In this document: positions 23,292 to 33,580 of the stretch, in pieces
How positions within the stretch are numbered: position 1 is the stretch's first letter
How the letters are laid out: each line of letters starts with the position of its first letter
Assembly: GCF_933775445.1 (NCBI RefSeq)
Contig: NC_065878.1
Coordinates: 4,982,001 to 5,046,000 of the forward strand
DNA: 64,000 nucleotides
Source of the DNA: Argentina anserina
Lineage: Eukaryota; Streptophyta; Magnoliopsida; Rosales; Rosaceae
Direction: 5' to 3'
Program-made: the position numbers and the translations under genes
The notes under the pieces: model-generated
What the model saw: only the letters and a program-made list of their open reading frames with translations
Databases searched by the model: none
What the model was told of the DNA's origin: nothing

Positions 23292-23476
23292 TGATGTAGG
23301 ATGAAATAATTGTGTATTATTGAATGATATGGTGGCCTATATATATGCATTTACAAAACCACAATCCCGTAGGATTCGGAGTCCTAATCTATTACGGAGA
23401 TGCTAATCTATCTCCTAACAGGAAACCTATTAGGCTAAGACACACATAAGGGTAGAATAGTAATTCTCCCGGAACA
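23292..23476 (-). repeat. 3' LTR of the young copia element
   Basis: Plus strand TGATGTAGGATG to CCCGGAACA, with TG/CA termini. It is preceded by the duplication TGCAC. Confidence 0.93.
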
Positions 23477-23488
23477 CTCCCCCTTGTG
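23477..23488 (-). other. Polypurine tract of the young copia element
   Basis: The minus strand reads ACAAGGGGGAG immediately before the 3' LTR, the expected primer for plus-strand DNA synthesis. Confidence 0.85.
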
Positions 23489-23663
23489 TCGCATGCCTAG
23501 GTTGCATGGTGCACATATCGTTGCCTCGGTAAAAACCTTGTCAAGCAAAACAAAAACCTCTTGGGTAAAACAAAAGCTTGATCGAAGGGAAAAAGAGCAC
23601 AACGCACCAACTACTTAAGGATCTTAACATGAGATGTAGACTCCCCCTGAAGTCTACCAAACT

Positions 23664-25262
23664 CTAATGTTCTGATAAACGACGCATGCCAATGCTCTTC
23701 ACATGTTTCACAAAAGTAGATTTAGGCAAAGACTTGGTGAACAAATCCGCAACATTGGATTCTGAACTCACTTGATTGATCTGAACATTCAAGAACTTCT
23801 GTTGTTGAACGTTGTAGAAGAACTTAGGCGAAATATGCTTGGTGTTGTCTCCCTTGATGAAACCTAACTTCGTCTGCTCTATGCAAGCAGCATTATCTTC
23901 ATAAATGCACGTAGGTTGATCAGTTGTAGAGACTAATCCACAAGAATCACGAATATGGCGAACAAGTGATCGTAGCCAAACACATTCTTTAACTGCTTCA
24001 TGGAGAGCGATGATCTCCGCGTGATTCGAAGAAGTAGCAACAAGAGTTTGCTTTGTGGATCTCCAAGATATCGCCGTATTCCCAATGGTAAACACATAAC
24101 CGGTTTGAGAACGAGCCTTGTGAGGGTCAGAGAGGTACCCTGCGTCGGCATAACCAACTAACAAGTTGTTTGGAGTCTTTGCATCGGGGGAAAGAGCTGC
24201 ACGGGACCGGTTGCTGCTCTCGGCACCGCGCACGGTCTCCACGCCATGGCGGCTGGCGGCGTCGCTGCGGCGTACGGCGGCAAGGCCGGGGTCGGCGACG
24301 GTGGTGGTGTGGGGAGATACCGTGGCGGTGTTCTCTCTGCAATAGGGGTAGAACAATCCCATGTCAAGGGAACCTTTCAAGTATCGAAACAAATGCTTGA
24401 TTCCATTCCAATGACGTAGCGTAGGTGCGGAGCTAAATCTAGCTAATAAGTTCACTGCGAAAGATATGTCCGGTCTAGTGCATTGGGCAAGATACAATAG
24501 TGCCCCAATCGCACTAAGGTATGGAACTTCAAGACCAAGAACTTCTTCATCATCCTCTTTAGGACGGAAGGGATCCTTCTTGATATCTAAACTTCGGACG
24601 ACCATGGGAGTAGACAATGGACTGCATAGATCCATATTGAAGCGTCGAAGCATCTTCTGCGTGTAATTTGACTGATGCACCAAGATGCCGTCGGCCCTAT
24701 GCACAAGCTCAAGGCCGAGACAGAATTTCGTCCTCCCTAGGTCTTTCATCTCAAATTCCGACTTCAAATAAGACACGGTCTCTTCAATCTCATCAAGAGT
24801 ACCGATTATGTTCATGTCATCAACGTAGACCGCAACGATGACGAATCCGGAATTTGTCTTTCGTATGAACACGCATAGGCATAGTTCATCATTCTTGTAA
24901 CCCATTCTCACCAAGTATTGATGCAACCGATTGTACCACATTCTTCCGGATTGCTTTAACCCGTACAACGAACGACGTAATTTGACTGCATGAGCACTCC
25001 GTGGTCTGGAGGCACTTGATGGAGGTAAAGGTAGTCCCTCTGGAGCTTTCATGTATATCTCTGCGTCAAGATCCCCATAGAGATAAGCTGTGACCACATC
25101 CATAAGCTGCATGTTTAGTCTTTCGGACACTACCAGACTAATAAGGTAGCGGAAGGTAATGATGTCCATAACAGGAGAATAAGTCTCTTCATAGTCAATA
25201 CCAGGTCGTTGTGAGAATCCTTGCGCCACGAGTCTTGTCTTATAGCGCACGATCTCGTTCAT
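23664..25262 (-). CDS. Ty1/copia reverse transcriptase and RNase H (pol fragment)
   Basis: A 532-codon frame. RT motifs: YKTRLVAQGFSQRPGIDYEE, AYLYGDLDAEIYMKAPEGL, RRSLYGLKQSGRMWYNRL and the catalytic box VAVYVDDMNIIG. RNase H motifs: GYADAGYLSDPHKARSQTGY, TAISWRSTKQTLVATSSNHA and NADLFTKSLPKSTFVKH-type ending. Between RT and RNase H (24158-24342) lies a CpG- and Ala/Arg-rich insert not conserved in the sister element at 34 kb. A TAG at 25287-25289 separates this frame from upstream pol, where the sister copy has Trp in HKWVFVRK. Confidence 0.92.
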   Translation of the reverse strand: MNEIVRYKTRLVAQGFSQRPGIDYEETYSPVMDIITFRYLISLVVSERLNMQLMDVVTAYLYGDLDAEIYMKAPEGLPLPPSSASRPRSAHAVKLRRSLYGLKQSGRMWYNRLHQYLVRMGYKNDELCLCVFIRKTNSGFVIVAVYVDDMNIIGTLDEIEETVSYLKSEFEMKDLGRTKFCLGLELVHRADGILVHQSNYTQKMLRRFNMDLCSPLSTPMVVRSLDIKKDPFRPKEDDEEVLGLEVPYLSAIGALLYLAQCTRPDISFAVNLLARFSSAPTLRHWNGIKHLFRYLKGSLDMGLFYPYCRENTATVSPHTTTVADPGLAAVRRSDAASRHGVETVRGAESSNRSRAALSPDAKTPNNLLVGYADAGYLSDPHKARSQTGYVFTIGNTAISWRSTKQTLVATSSNHAEIIALHEAVKECVWLRSLVRHIRDSCGLVSTTDQPTCIYEDNAACIEQTKLGFIKGDNTKHISPKFFYNVQQQKFLNVQINQVSSESNVADLFTKSLPKSTFVKHVKSIGMRRLSEH

Positions 25263-25373
25263 CTCATTACGCTTACGAACGAAGACCTATTTATGTCCAA
25301 CAGGTTTGACATCTCTTGGAGTCAATTGAACCTTTCCGAAGACTTCTCGCTTCGCTAATGAGTCAAGTTCTGC

Positions 25374-26482
25374 CTAGATTGCTTCCTTCCACTTCGGCCA
25401 ATCTGCTCTGCGTTCGCATTCAGCTACAGAGTGAGGTTCAACGTCGTCTTCAGATATGATCTCAAGTGTGACGGAATAAGCGAAAACGTCATCAATGCAT
25501 GTAGTGGCTCGGTTTCGGACCGACTGCTCACTTGTGTAGTTCACTGAGATTTCGTTGTTCTCTGGCATCAAACAAGGTTCCATAGCGTCCCACGGAAATA
25601 CTTGAGTTGATTCATGGACATAGCTGTAATCAGAGACAACTTCATACGATGGTGATTCATCGTTGATGACGCGCTGTGCCTTAGTCATTCGCTTCTTTCT
25701 AGGTTTTGAATCCCTAGAGTTTATCGGTCTCCCCTTTTTTCTTTGAGGAGCCGAGGCCGAAGCTGCTCCATGCCGGGCCATCTCGGCATCATCGCCACAA
25801 GGGGCGCCGGCAACACCACGGCGTACGGTGGTGCCGCCGCCGGCCTCCGTCCCACTGTCAGGGGCGGTGCCAACGTTGCTAGGTCCAGGAGCTTGTCTTC
25901 CACGCCCGTATTTCGGGACATCCAACCATGCCGGTACGTTCGCAGTGGGTATGTTTGATCTCGTCACTTTAGCAATATCTACAAAGCCGTCGGGCATCGA
26001 ATCCGCGACTTTCTGGAGGTCGATAATGCGTTGCACTTCTAATAGCTTTGAGCAGTGCGGGGATCATAATGAGACATAGTGGGGACACACCACGTCAATT
26101 CCTGACGTTCATTTGGAATGATAACATTCCCATCTCCCCCTAACGACGGGAAGCATGTCTCATCAAAGTGACAATCTGCAAATCTTGCAGTAAAGAGATC
26201 TCCGGTGGTTGGTTCTAAGTAGCGGACAATCGTTGGGGAATTATAGCCAACATAGATACATAATCGTCTCTGAGGACCCATCTTAGTACGCAGCGGAGGC
26301 GTAATAGGCACATAAACGGCGCAACCAAAGATGCGTAAGTGTGAAATATTGGGTTCGTAACCAGTTACCATCTGGTACGCACTAAACGCTTGGTTAGCCG
26401 CGAGTCGGAAACGAATAAGTGTCGCTGCATGCAACACTGCATATCCCCACGCAGAGACCGGCAGGTTAGTACCCATAACCAT
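25374..26482 (-). CDS. Ty1/copia integrase C-terminal and linker fragments
   Basis: Frames 25374-26036 and 26039-26482 cover the end of integrase (NLPVSAWGYAVLHAATLIRF, GYEPNISHLRIFGCAVYVPI, then PQRRLCIYVGYNSPTIVRYL) and the variable linker before RT (AECERRADWPKWKEAI). The linker holds an Ala/Gly-rich insert at about 25730-25900. The second frame ends in TAG at 25374-25376, where the sister element reads Gln. Confidence 0.85.
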
Positions 26483-26523
26483 TGCCCGAGCAACAAGCTG
26501 AATACGCTTGATGGTAGCCTCTG

Positions 26524-27648
26524 CTAGACCGTCTGTGAATGAACATGAGGAACGGGATGTTCAACTTCGATCCCAATAGACATGCAGTAATCATCAAAAG
26601 TTTTGGAGGTGAATTCTCCAGCATTATCCAAACGAATGGATTTGATAGGATAATCGGGGTGGTGAGCCCGAAGTTTGATGATCTCAGCTAATAACTTAGC
26701 AAATGCAGCATTCCTTGTGGATAACAAAGCGACGTGTGACCAACGCGTCGATGCATCAACCAATACCATGAAATATCGAAAAGGTCCGCATTCTGGTTGA
26801 ATAGGTCCACAAATGTCACCTTGGATACGTTGTAAGAATGGAATGTTCTCGGTTGAAGCCTTAGCAAAAGAAGGACTTCCTTGAAATTTAGCAAGAGAAC
26901 AAGCTTTGCAAAACGAGCGATGGGCATCAGAAATTGCCATGGAGGCATGTGTAAGCACGGGAGGCATCACAAGCTCCTGTGAAAGAGGGGATGCCACCAC
27001 CGACGGCATGAAAGCCGTGGAGCTGCCGAGTGGGGCATGCTCGGCCGCACCATGCGGTGCATGGGTAGGCACGGCCTCACCGTGCGGAGCACGGGTGAGG
27101 TGATCCTCCAATCGCTTCCGGGACTTGAAAAATGGATGACCATGTGAATTCTTAAGAATTCTAATCATCATATCACGTCCAGGGTGCCCGAGACGGGCAT
27201 GCCAAAGCATATAAGAGTCCGAATCACAAAAGTTGCGTTCAACCGCATATGATTCAAAGATCCGAATGGAAGTAAGATACAATCCATTCCCAAGACTCTT
27301 CATCTTCTCTAAGATGCGGCGATGGCCTGCTTTCTCAGAGGTAACACAAAGGTATTCCTCTCCATTCTCAACATAAGTATCGAGGTGAAAACCATTGGCA
27401 CGTATGTCCTTAAAACGTAGCAAGGTGCGGGGAGACTTCGGCGCATAAAGAGCGTCTACGACGTTAAGAGTCGTACCATTAGGCAACATGAAAGAAGCAG
27501 TGCCTCTTCCTTGAATGATGGATTTCGAGCCAATCATTGTAGTCATCGAAGAAGTCGAAAACACTAGATCCGTGAACAACTGCCTGTGCCGTAGGACAGT
27601 GTGGGTGGTTCCGCAATCAGCTAGACATTCGATTTCACCGCGGGACAT
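26524..27648 (-). CDS. Ty1/copia protease, GAG-pre-integrase and integrase core
   Basis: A 374-codon frame. The protease site reads CLADCGTTHTVL, with Cys where DSG or DTG is usual. The pre-integrase zinc finger is LWHARLGHPGRDMM followed by CKACSLAKF. The integrase core includes GDICGPIQPECGPFRYFMVL and IRLDNAGEFTSKTFDDYC. A Pro/Ala/His-rich insert (about 26960-27110) separates the two halves of the HHCC finger. A 1-nt deletion near 26535 ends the frame where the sister copy continues through NGLAEATIKR. Confidence 0.88.
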   Translation of the reverse strand: MSRGEIECLADCGTTHTVLRHRQLFTDLVFSTSSMTTMIGSKSIIQGRGTASFMLPNGTTLNVVDALYAPKSPRTLLRFKDIRANGFHLDTYVENGEEYLCVTSEKAGHRRILEKMKSLGNGLYLTSIRIFESYAVERNFCDSDSYMLWHARLGHPGRDMMIRILKNSHGHPFFKSRKRLEDHLTRAPHGEAVPTHAPHGAAEHAPLGSSTAFMPSVVASPLSQELVMPPVLTHASMAISDAHRSFCKACSLAKFQGSPSFAKASTENIPFLQRIQGDICGPIQPECGPFRYFMVLVDASTRWSHVALLSTRNAAFAKLLAEIIKLRAHHPDYPIKSIRLDNAGEFTSKTFDDYCMSIGIEVEHPVPHVHSQTV

Positions 27649-27889
27649 CTACAAAATGACAATTAAGAGAGTCAGCAACACGGGAACAATTCTATACAAT
27701 ACGCCGTGGGATATTGTAAGAATGGGAATCAGAACAAAGGTCGATCCCATCGAATGTATCACATGACAATAGTACTACATTCTTCAACTAAAGAGTTGGA
27801 AATCATGGTATTGAAGCAGTGAAATACCAAACATTAAACTAGGGTGGTATAAACCATCCAAAAATAGTGTGGAAAACACACACAAAGAG

Positions 27890-28330
27890 TACCGGTGAGT
27901 GCATATAACGGACTTGGAGAAAACCGGAAAACAAACCGGAAAACCATGTCAAAAGAACTCAAAACCGGGTGAATTTTGGATGAGGAAAACGTGGCAGCAG
28001 GGACTGCTGCAATATGCCGGAAAAATGACGAGAAACGACGAAAAAATCGTCGAAAAACTCATTGGAAAACCGGCGGCACCGATTGCCGGAAAACCGGCCG
28101 GCGGCGGTCGGAACTGGCCGGTATGGAGGCCGGAACTTCAGGTCCGACAGGGGACGCCGGCAGGAACCGGGTGGCGGTGCCGGAAACGCCGGTAAATGGC
28201 CGGAAGACGGCGAATATGTTGGCAAAACGTGCCGGAAACGCCTGTATAGTAACCGGGTCTGGCCAAGGCAAAACGACGTCGTTTTCGACGTTCCGAGGTT
28301 CGTTTTCCGAATTTTAAGTTCCAAATCCAC
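27890..28330. repeat. CCGG-rich block between gag and pol of the copia element
   Basis: About 440 bp dense in CCGGAAA and GCCGG phrases, with the palindrome AAAACGACGTCGTTTT at 28271-28286. Base composition is far more CpG-rich than the rest of the element. Frames here in several phases reflect the composition and match no known family. It lies in the gap between the gag stop (28613) and the pol frame (27648), where a compact copia element would have continuous coding. Confidence 0.6.
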
Positions 28331-28612
28331 AATGTAGTGCTATTGGGGTCCCATGTGACCCAAAAAGCGTCCAATTTAAAAACCACGTGAGTTGCACACG
28401 TTGATCATCATGCTAAGTGTCGGATAAATAAAATTCTCAAAGAGATCGTCTTGTAAGCAAGAAATGAGAAATTTTATTGAATGCCAATCTTTAATACATC
28501 ACACATGAACTTCTAATTCCAAAATCAAAAGACTATTACAAAGTCAATGAAAATAACAATGGCGGTCGGCCATAACAATACTTGAATCATAAAGCTAAAG
28601 AAGCTAAAACGA

Positions 28613-29680
28613 CTAATCAAAGTCGGGAGTATCCATGGTAGCAACCGGAGGCCTAGCCTTAGAAGCAAGGGGCTCGGGTTTCATGGAGATATGGTGAGTC
28701 TCGATCTCATGGTCCTCATCCACATGATTCGATTCGGGTTGTAGAAACTTCTTGTAGGCGGAGTAAGCCTTGATCATCTCTTTGCTAGCGCGACAATCGC
28801 GATTAAAGTGCTTGAAGGAGCCACATTTGAAGCATGGAGACTTGCCATTACCAGAAGTGGAGGCATTAGGAGGCGCACGGCCTCCTTGGAGTGTGGGACG
28901 GGGACGGCCTCCCCCGGAGGGTGAGGCGCCGCCACCATCACGGGTCCAAGTATTGGACCGAGGCCGAGATCGGCCTTGTTGCCTCCCACCACGAGAGTTG
29001 TTATTTTGGTGCTGATATGGAGCGTTCCTTGATTGATTCTTTTGTTTAGGAGCTTTCCCATAGTTAGACTGTGGCGTAGAAATTCTTTTAGTGCCAACAG
29101 GTCTATTGTTGTTGTTGAGGAGAATTTCAAAATGTCTCTCCTTCTTAGCCAAGAGTGCCATTAAGTCGGCAAAAGACCGGATCTTCCCTTCCTCTACATG
29201 AGTGCGGTACGTATGAGCTTGAACCTCATAGTTGATTGGAAACGTGTCCAATGTCTTATTGAGAAGATCTAGGTCGGTCTTGATGACACCAACGGTGCCA
29301 AGATCGGATTGCAAGCATAGCATATCCTGATTGAAATCATCCACTCTCTTATAGTCCAATAGACGGATGTTATCCCATCTAACGGTCAATTCAGGAAGAA
29401 GCTTATCATGAACGTTGTTGTACCGCAAGCGTAGTTTGTCCCATAATTCTTTAGGATCTTTTACGTTCAAGTATTGCCTCTTAAGAGTTGCATGGATGTG
29501 ACGTCTCATGAAGATGAGAGTCTGAGTCTTAGCCATGGGTGGGAAATCAGCAGGAGGGTCGGCAAACATGCCTTCAATCCCTCGGCTCTCGAAAGCGAGT
29601 TCCATGTCGGAAACCCAGCGGTGGTATTCCTTTCCTTCTAGATCAAGAAGGCCAAATTCCGGTCGAGATGGCGATGACAT
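28613..29680 (-). CDS. Ty1/copia gag (UBN2 type) with CCHC zinc knuckle
   Basis: A 355-codon frame starting MSSPSRPEFGLLDLEGKEYH. The core with IHATLKRQYLNVKDPKELWD and LRLRYNNVHDKLLPELTVRW matches the UBN2/retrotran_gag family that forms the particle. The C-terminal third is Gly/Arg-rich and ends with the knuckle CFKCGSFKHFNRDC. The frame is intact. It is separate from pol, with the CCGG-rich block between them. Confidence 0.92.
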   Translation of the reverse strand: MSSPSRPEFGLLDLEGKEYHRWVSDMELAFESRGIEGMFADPPADFPPMAKTQTLIFMRRHIHATLKRQYLNVKDPKELWDKLRLRYNNVHDKLLPELTVRWDNIRLLDYKRVDDFNQDMLCLQSDLGTVGVIKTDLDLLNKTLDTFPINYEVQAHTYRTHVEEGKIRSFADLMALLAKKERHFEILLNNNNRPVGTKRISTPQSNYGKAPKQKNQSRNAPYQHQNNNSRGGRQQGRSRPRSNTWTRDGGGASPSGGGRPRPTLQGGRAPPNASTSGNGKSPCFKCGSFKHFNRDCRASKEMIKAYSAYKKFLQPESNHVDEDHEIETHHISMKPEPLASKARPPVATMDTPDFD

Positions 29681-30179
29681 CTACAAAACGAATACAAAAT
29701 CGATTAGATTCAAGTATAATAGGAATTAGAAGGGGTGACGTATATGGTCACAAGAAAAAATCGATGCAAGCGGCGATACTCATGATCGCACCCAAAACAA
29801 CGGTGCACTCAGGCGACCACACGAAAATCGATTAACTTCCCTTTCAAAACAATCGTGACTCCCCCAGGACCGTCACACAGAAAACATCGACCAAGAGGGG
29901 AAACCCATCCCTCTATAGTCTCATCGGCGTTATAAGAAAGGCCGGAATTAAGACAAGAAGAAGGCTAATAGCGCCCGATATAATATATCTATACGTTCAA
30001 AAGCGGGAACGTTTATGAAAAATTTACCTTTGAAGGTTTGTAGTATACGGGAGTAGCTTCTCTTGAGCGAAGTCCTTGCTTGTGAATTTCACGTCTCTTG
30101 CGTGAATATGCGGGAGGAGCAATTTTGAAGGTTTTGATGCGGGGACTTGCGGGGCAAAAAGATGTTTTTGCGGAGCGAA

Positions 30180-30405
30180 TGCGGAGGAGACCCTGCGGTG
30201 CTGCGGGGCTGCGTGCAGGGGCTGCGGGGCTGCGTGCAGGACTTGCAGGCAGGGGCTGCAGGGGCTGCAGGGGGGGTTGCGGCAGGGGCTGCAGGGGGGG
30301 CTGCGGCAGGGGCTGCGGGGCTGCAGGGCGGTAGCAGGGGTTGCGGTGGGCAGGGGCTGCGTGCGGCGGGGGCTGCGGTGGGCAGGGGCTGCTTGCGGCG
30401 GGCGG
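30180..30405. repeat. G-rich GGGGCTGC minisatellite in the copia leader
   Basis: About 225 bp of degenerate units of the type GGGGCTGC(A/G), including runs of 5 to 7 G on the plus strand. It has G-quadruplex potential on that strand. The solo LTR at 30406 inserted at its right edge. Confidence 0.85.
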
Positions 30406-31969
30406 TGATGAGTGCTCGATTACTCGACATCAATATTTAACCCTGAACACATCATAGTAGTATAAAGCAAGAGGGTATCGTTCACAAACCGGGGATCCAG
30501 CCAGGGCTTAGGATCACAATACTTACACGAATTCATAAAGGTTTTAAGGTTTGATATAGATTTTGGATTGAGTCATAAAAACAGTAAATAAAACCTAAAC
30601 TAATATATACATGTGATCAACCAACCAACACATAAACAATCACCACAACAACTCACATAGAGGGAATCGAAACAAGTTCTATGTCCATTCTTAGAATCAT
30701 GCCGAGACATATATTGAGCAACCAAAGATGGATCATGCATTTAGGGTTCTAAGCAGTAACCTAAACACATAGACACTTAACACATTCGATCAATACCAAG
30801 CAGCCATAATCGAAATCTAACATGTTCATCTTCATCATGTAATTCCAAAGCCATGCACATTGAATTCATCAAGTATGTCACTTACTTAACCAACAACCAT
30901 GCAATTCGAAAATCACATAAACAAGAATAAACATGTTCTTAGCATAAGTCTTTAATCCAACAACCTAAATATCATGCTACAAGCATAGTCATAACACTTA
31001 GAAATCGAAAATTGATCATAGCTAGGTTCGGTAGAAACCAAAAACAGAAATTCATAAAACCAAAACAATTTTCGAATCCTCTATGTAAATTGAATCAAGT
31101 AGCTATGTCATAGACAAAATTGATACAAGATGACACTACACAAATCGCAAGCTTCATCCAAGAACAAGAACAAAACCAAAACCGAAATTAAACAAGAGTG
31201 AATCATGGTTACACTTTATAAATCAAGCAATCCACAAGTGTAGCCGAGACTTCTATGGATGAAACCTTCTTCACAAGCGTGTTTGAAGGCTATTGATAGG
31301 TGGGGAATGATGGAATCGGTTTTAGGATTTCTTGGAATGGTGAAGGATGAATTCGGTAGAGCTATGGCTGTGTTTGTGTATAGGGCTGATGATGTTGCTG
31401 AATGGAGAGGCCGGCCTCTATATATAGAGGTTTAGGAAGCCTTCTTGCTGTGCCAAAAGGAGATAGAAACCAATTGGGAAACTGAAATCCTCTTCGTTAT
31501 GGATTTGGTTTATGTACTCCATATCCAACTTGATGTAGGAAACCAAGTCCAATAGGGAGATCACTTAAGGGCTGCACGGCATTCTCTTGGTCAAGCTAGG
31601 AGTAGCTAGGCCGGCCTCCTCTTCTCCTTCTTCAACTCGAATATGATTTTCTTGTTCAACTAGGAATGCAACTCGGCAACTCTCCTTTCTTTCCAAATAT
31701 GATTTGTCTTTCTTAAAAAGAAGTCGTCTATTAAGGAATAGGAAAGAATGAAAATAGGAAAGTAGAGTCCTAGTCGAATAAGGAATCATAGCTCAATCAG
31801 GAGTTCTAACACTTAGCACAATTCCATCATCAAATCATCTAAATTCGAAATAGCTCTACCTAGAACATACATATGACAAATATGAACCTAAAACAACTAA
31901 ATAAGAAGTAACAAAGCATAAGAATAGGGCATATATACATTAAGAACGTCACACTTTGTGCTCCTATCA
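30406..31969 (-). mobile_element. Solo LTR, copy 3 of the shared family (1564 bp), nested in copia
   Basis: In minus orientation it starts TGATAGGAGCACAAAGTG and ends ACTCATCA. The flanks are a perfect GGCGG duplication (30401-30405, 31970-31974). The start (GAGCACAAAGTGTGACGTTC) and the CCCCGG/TGAACGAT end region match copies 1 and 2. A TATA-like CTATATATAGAGG occurs near 31420. It interrupts the copia 5' leader, so it is younger than that insertion unless inherited with it. Confidence 0.85.
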
Positions 31970-31974
31970 GGCGG

Positions 31975-32038
31975 CGGAGGGAAAAAAAATTTCTAGGGTT
32001 CTAAAAGTTCAGGGTTTTAGGGCAACGTGCTGATAACG
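31975..32038 (-). other. Copia leader end with PBS-like sequence
   Basis: Directly inside the 5' LTR the minus strand reads GTTATCAGCACGTTGCCC. This partly resembles the TGGTATCAGAGC initiator tRNA-Met site and is the likely PBS, although the match is weak. Confidence 0.5.
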
Positions 32039-32223
32039 TGATGTAGGATGAAATAATTGTGTATTATTGAATGATATGGTGGCCTATATATAGGCATTTA
32101 CAAAACCACAATCCCATAGGATTCGGAGTCCTAATCTATTACGGAGATGCTAATCTATCTCCTAACAGGAAACCTATTAGGCTAAGACACACATAAGGGT
32201 AGAATAGTAATTCTCCTGGAACA
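32039..32223 (-). repeat. 5' LTR of the young copia element
   Basis: Three differences from the 3' LTR were seen by eye (a T/G in the TATATATA stretch, G/A in ATCCCRTAGG, C/T near the CCYGGAACA end). The TGCAC duplication follows. Confidence 0.93.
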
Positions 32224-33580
32224 TGCACTAGGATTTTTTTGGCCGCAAGGAGAACTAGGTGGACTTAAGTCCACCCTATGGTGTACTTGGATCCGCCCTT
32301 GGCTGAAAGAGATGATCGGAGCTCAGGACTCAACTCTGAATCCTCCAACTTCTCCAATTGGTTCATATTACTTCTGAATTGTTTGCAATTAAAATATTAT
32401 GCTTTGTAATCTTCATTAATTACTTCACTTCATTCTAGTTGAGCTTTGTCTGTATTTTCTATTATATTATTCACTAGTAATTAGGCCTCATTATTTAACT
32501 CACGAATCTGAAAAGCATGTGGAGACCCGTAAGTCCAATGGGCTTTTACTCGGCCCGACTAGCAAGAAAGTCTGTTAAAACCCGCTTCCGTAGGTAGAGG
32601 GCCGGGTTTAAATTAGAGGAGTGAACCATGACCCGGTCCGTAAAAACCCGTCAAGTAATAAAACATTATACATACATATTTTATTATGTTTAGAATAAAA
32701 CTATCACATTATGAAACAACTATATGAATGAAACTTCTCGGGATCGATCGACACCAGCCGATATGATCGGTATATATATTTTAGTGATCTTGTAAAAATT
32801 TCATCCAATTCGGACCTCGTTTAATCGTCGGAATTTCCAGTAAACCGAAAGCAACACTAATATGCCATAAAGGAAGACCCATTACCAAAATACGAACACC
32901 GAAAGCCGTTTGCATATCTGAAATCACCTAATTTTTGTCACTAATTGTGTGCGGTCACAACAATAAAACTCATTTGGCAAATCCCCGGTTAATGGGGTTT
33001 TATTATGTCAAAACGCTTTTTTGTTGACTGTATATACGGACGGTCAAACCATGTTCAAAATGGATGAAATTTTTACAGGGTCCCTAAATATATATATCGA
33101 TCACATTTATTGGTGTCGATCGACAATATTACGAAACTAGAATTTATTTGTGCATTTTTTAGAATTTTTTCTAATAATTCTTTTATTGTTTCAAACTTTT
33201 AAATTAAAGGATTATGTTTTTTCTAGTATAAGCCCACAAGGCTAGGCCCGGCCAAACCCGCAAGGCTCGTTTTAGGTGGGCGGGCTTGAATCTTCATATT
33301 TGTGAAAATACTCTGCCCGTTACTTATTTAAATGTACTAAAACCCTGCCCGTTGACGAGCCCTAACTTGTATTAAGTTATGTAATTTAAGAACATACTCG
33401 GAATTTCTCGCTTTTATCTAACAGTGCTAAGCAAGTTGTTCTTTTACTTTTCTGAGTAGAGCCACATGCTAAATGGACAAGAAAATAGACCATTATATAT
33501 CATGCATGTTTCCGAAAGAAGATTTTATGTTTTAGCTAGCTGTAGAAACTGACTATGTTCCCCAAATATAACTGTATTTG
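32224..33580. other. Intergenic region with degraded repeats
   Basis: No gene. GGCCCG-rich phrases at 32520-32640 and 33225-33365 look like the two ends of a degraded element surrounding the inverted repeat at 32742-33122. Confidence 0.4.
32742..33122. repeat. Nested inverted-repeat (MITE-like) element, arms of about 75 bp
   Basis: The left arm contains TCGATCGACACCAGCCGATA and TGTAAAAATTTCATCCAATT. The right arm holds their imperfect reverse complement (AATGGATGAAATTTTTACAG and TTGGTGTCGATCGACA). Arms are at about 32742-32818 and 33046-33122. Confidence 0.7.

Larger units (their letters stand above)
23292..32223 (-). mobile_element. Young Ty1/copia retrotransposon with a nested solo LTR
   Basis: It is bounded by 185-bp LTRs (23292-23476 and 32039-32223) and a perfect 5-bp target duplication TGCAC (23287-23291, 32224-32228). 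Gag, protease, integrase, RT and RNase H lie in copia order on the minus strand. Only three substitutions were seen between the LTRs, indicating recent insertion. It is nonetheless disabled: pol has a 1-nt shift near 26535 and in-frame TAG codons at 25374-25376 and 25287-25289. A 1564-bp solo LTR (30406-31969) interrupts the leader, so without it the element is about 7.4 kb. Unusual GC-rich blocks occur in the leader, between gag and pol, and inside pol. Confidence 0.93.

Noticed and set aside
27959..28386. Frames of 70-123 codons on both strands in the CCGG-rich block
   Set aside because: Open on both strands in several phases, which reflects the low stop-codon frequency of GC-rich DNA rather than genes.
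30089..30440. Alanine/glycine-rich frames over the GGGGCTGC repeats
   Set aside because: These are translations of a minisatellite, present on both strands.
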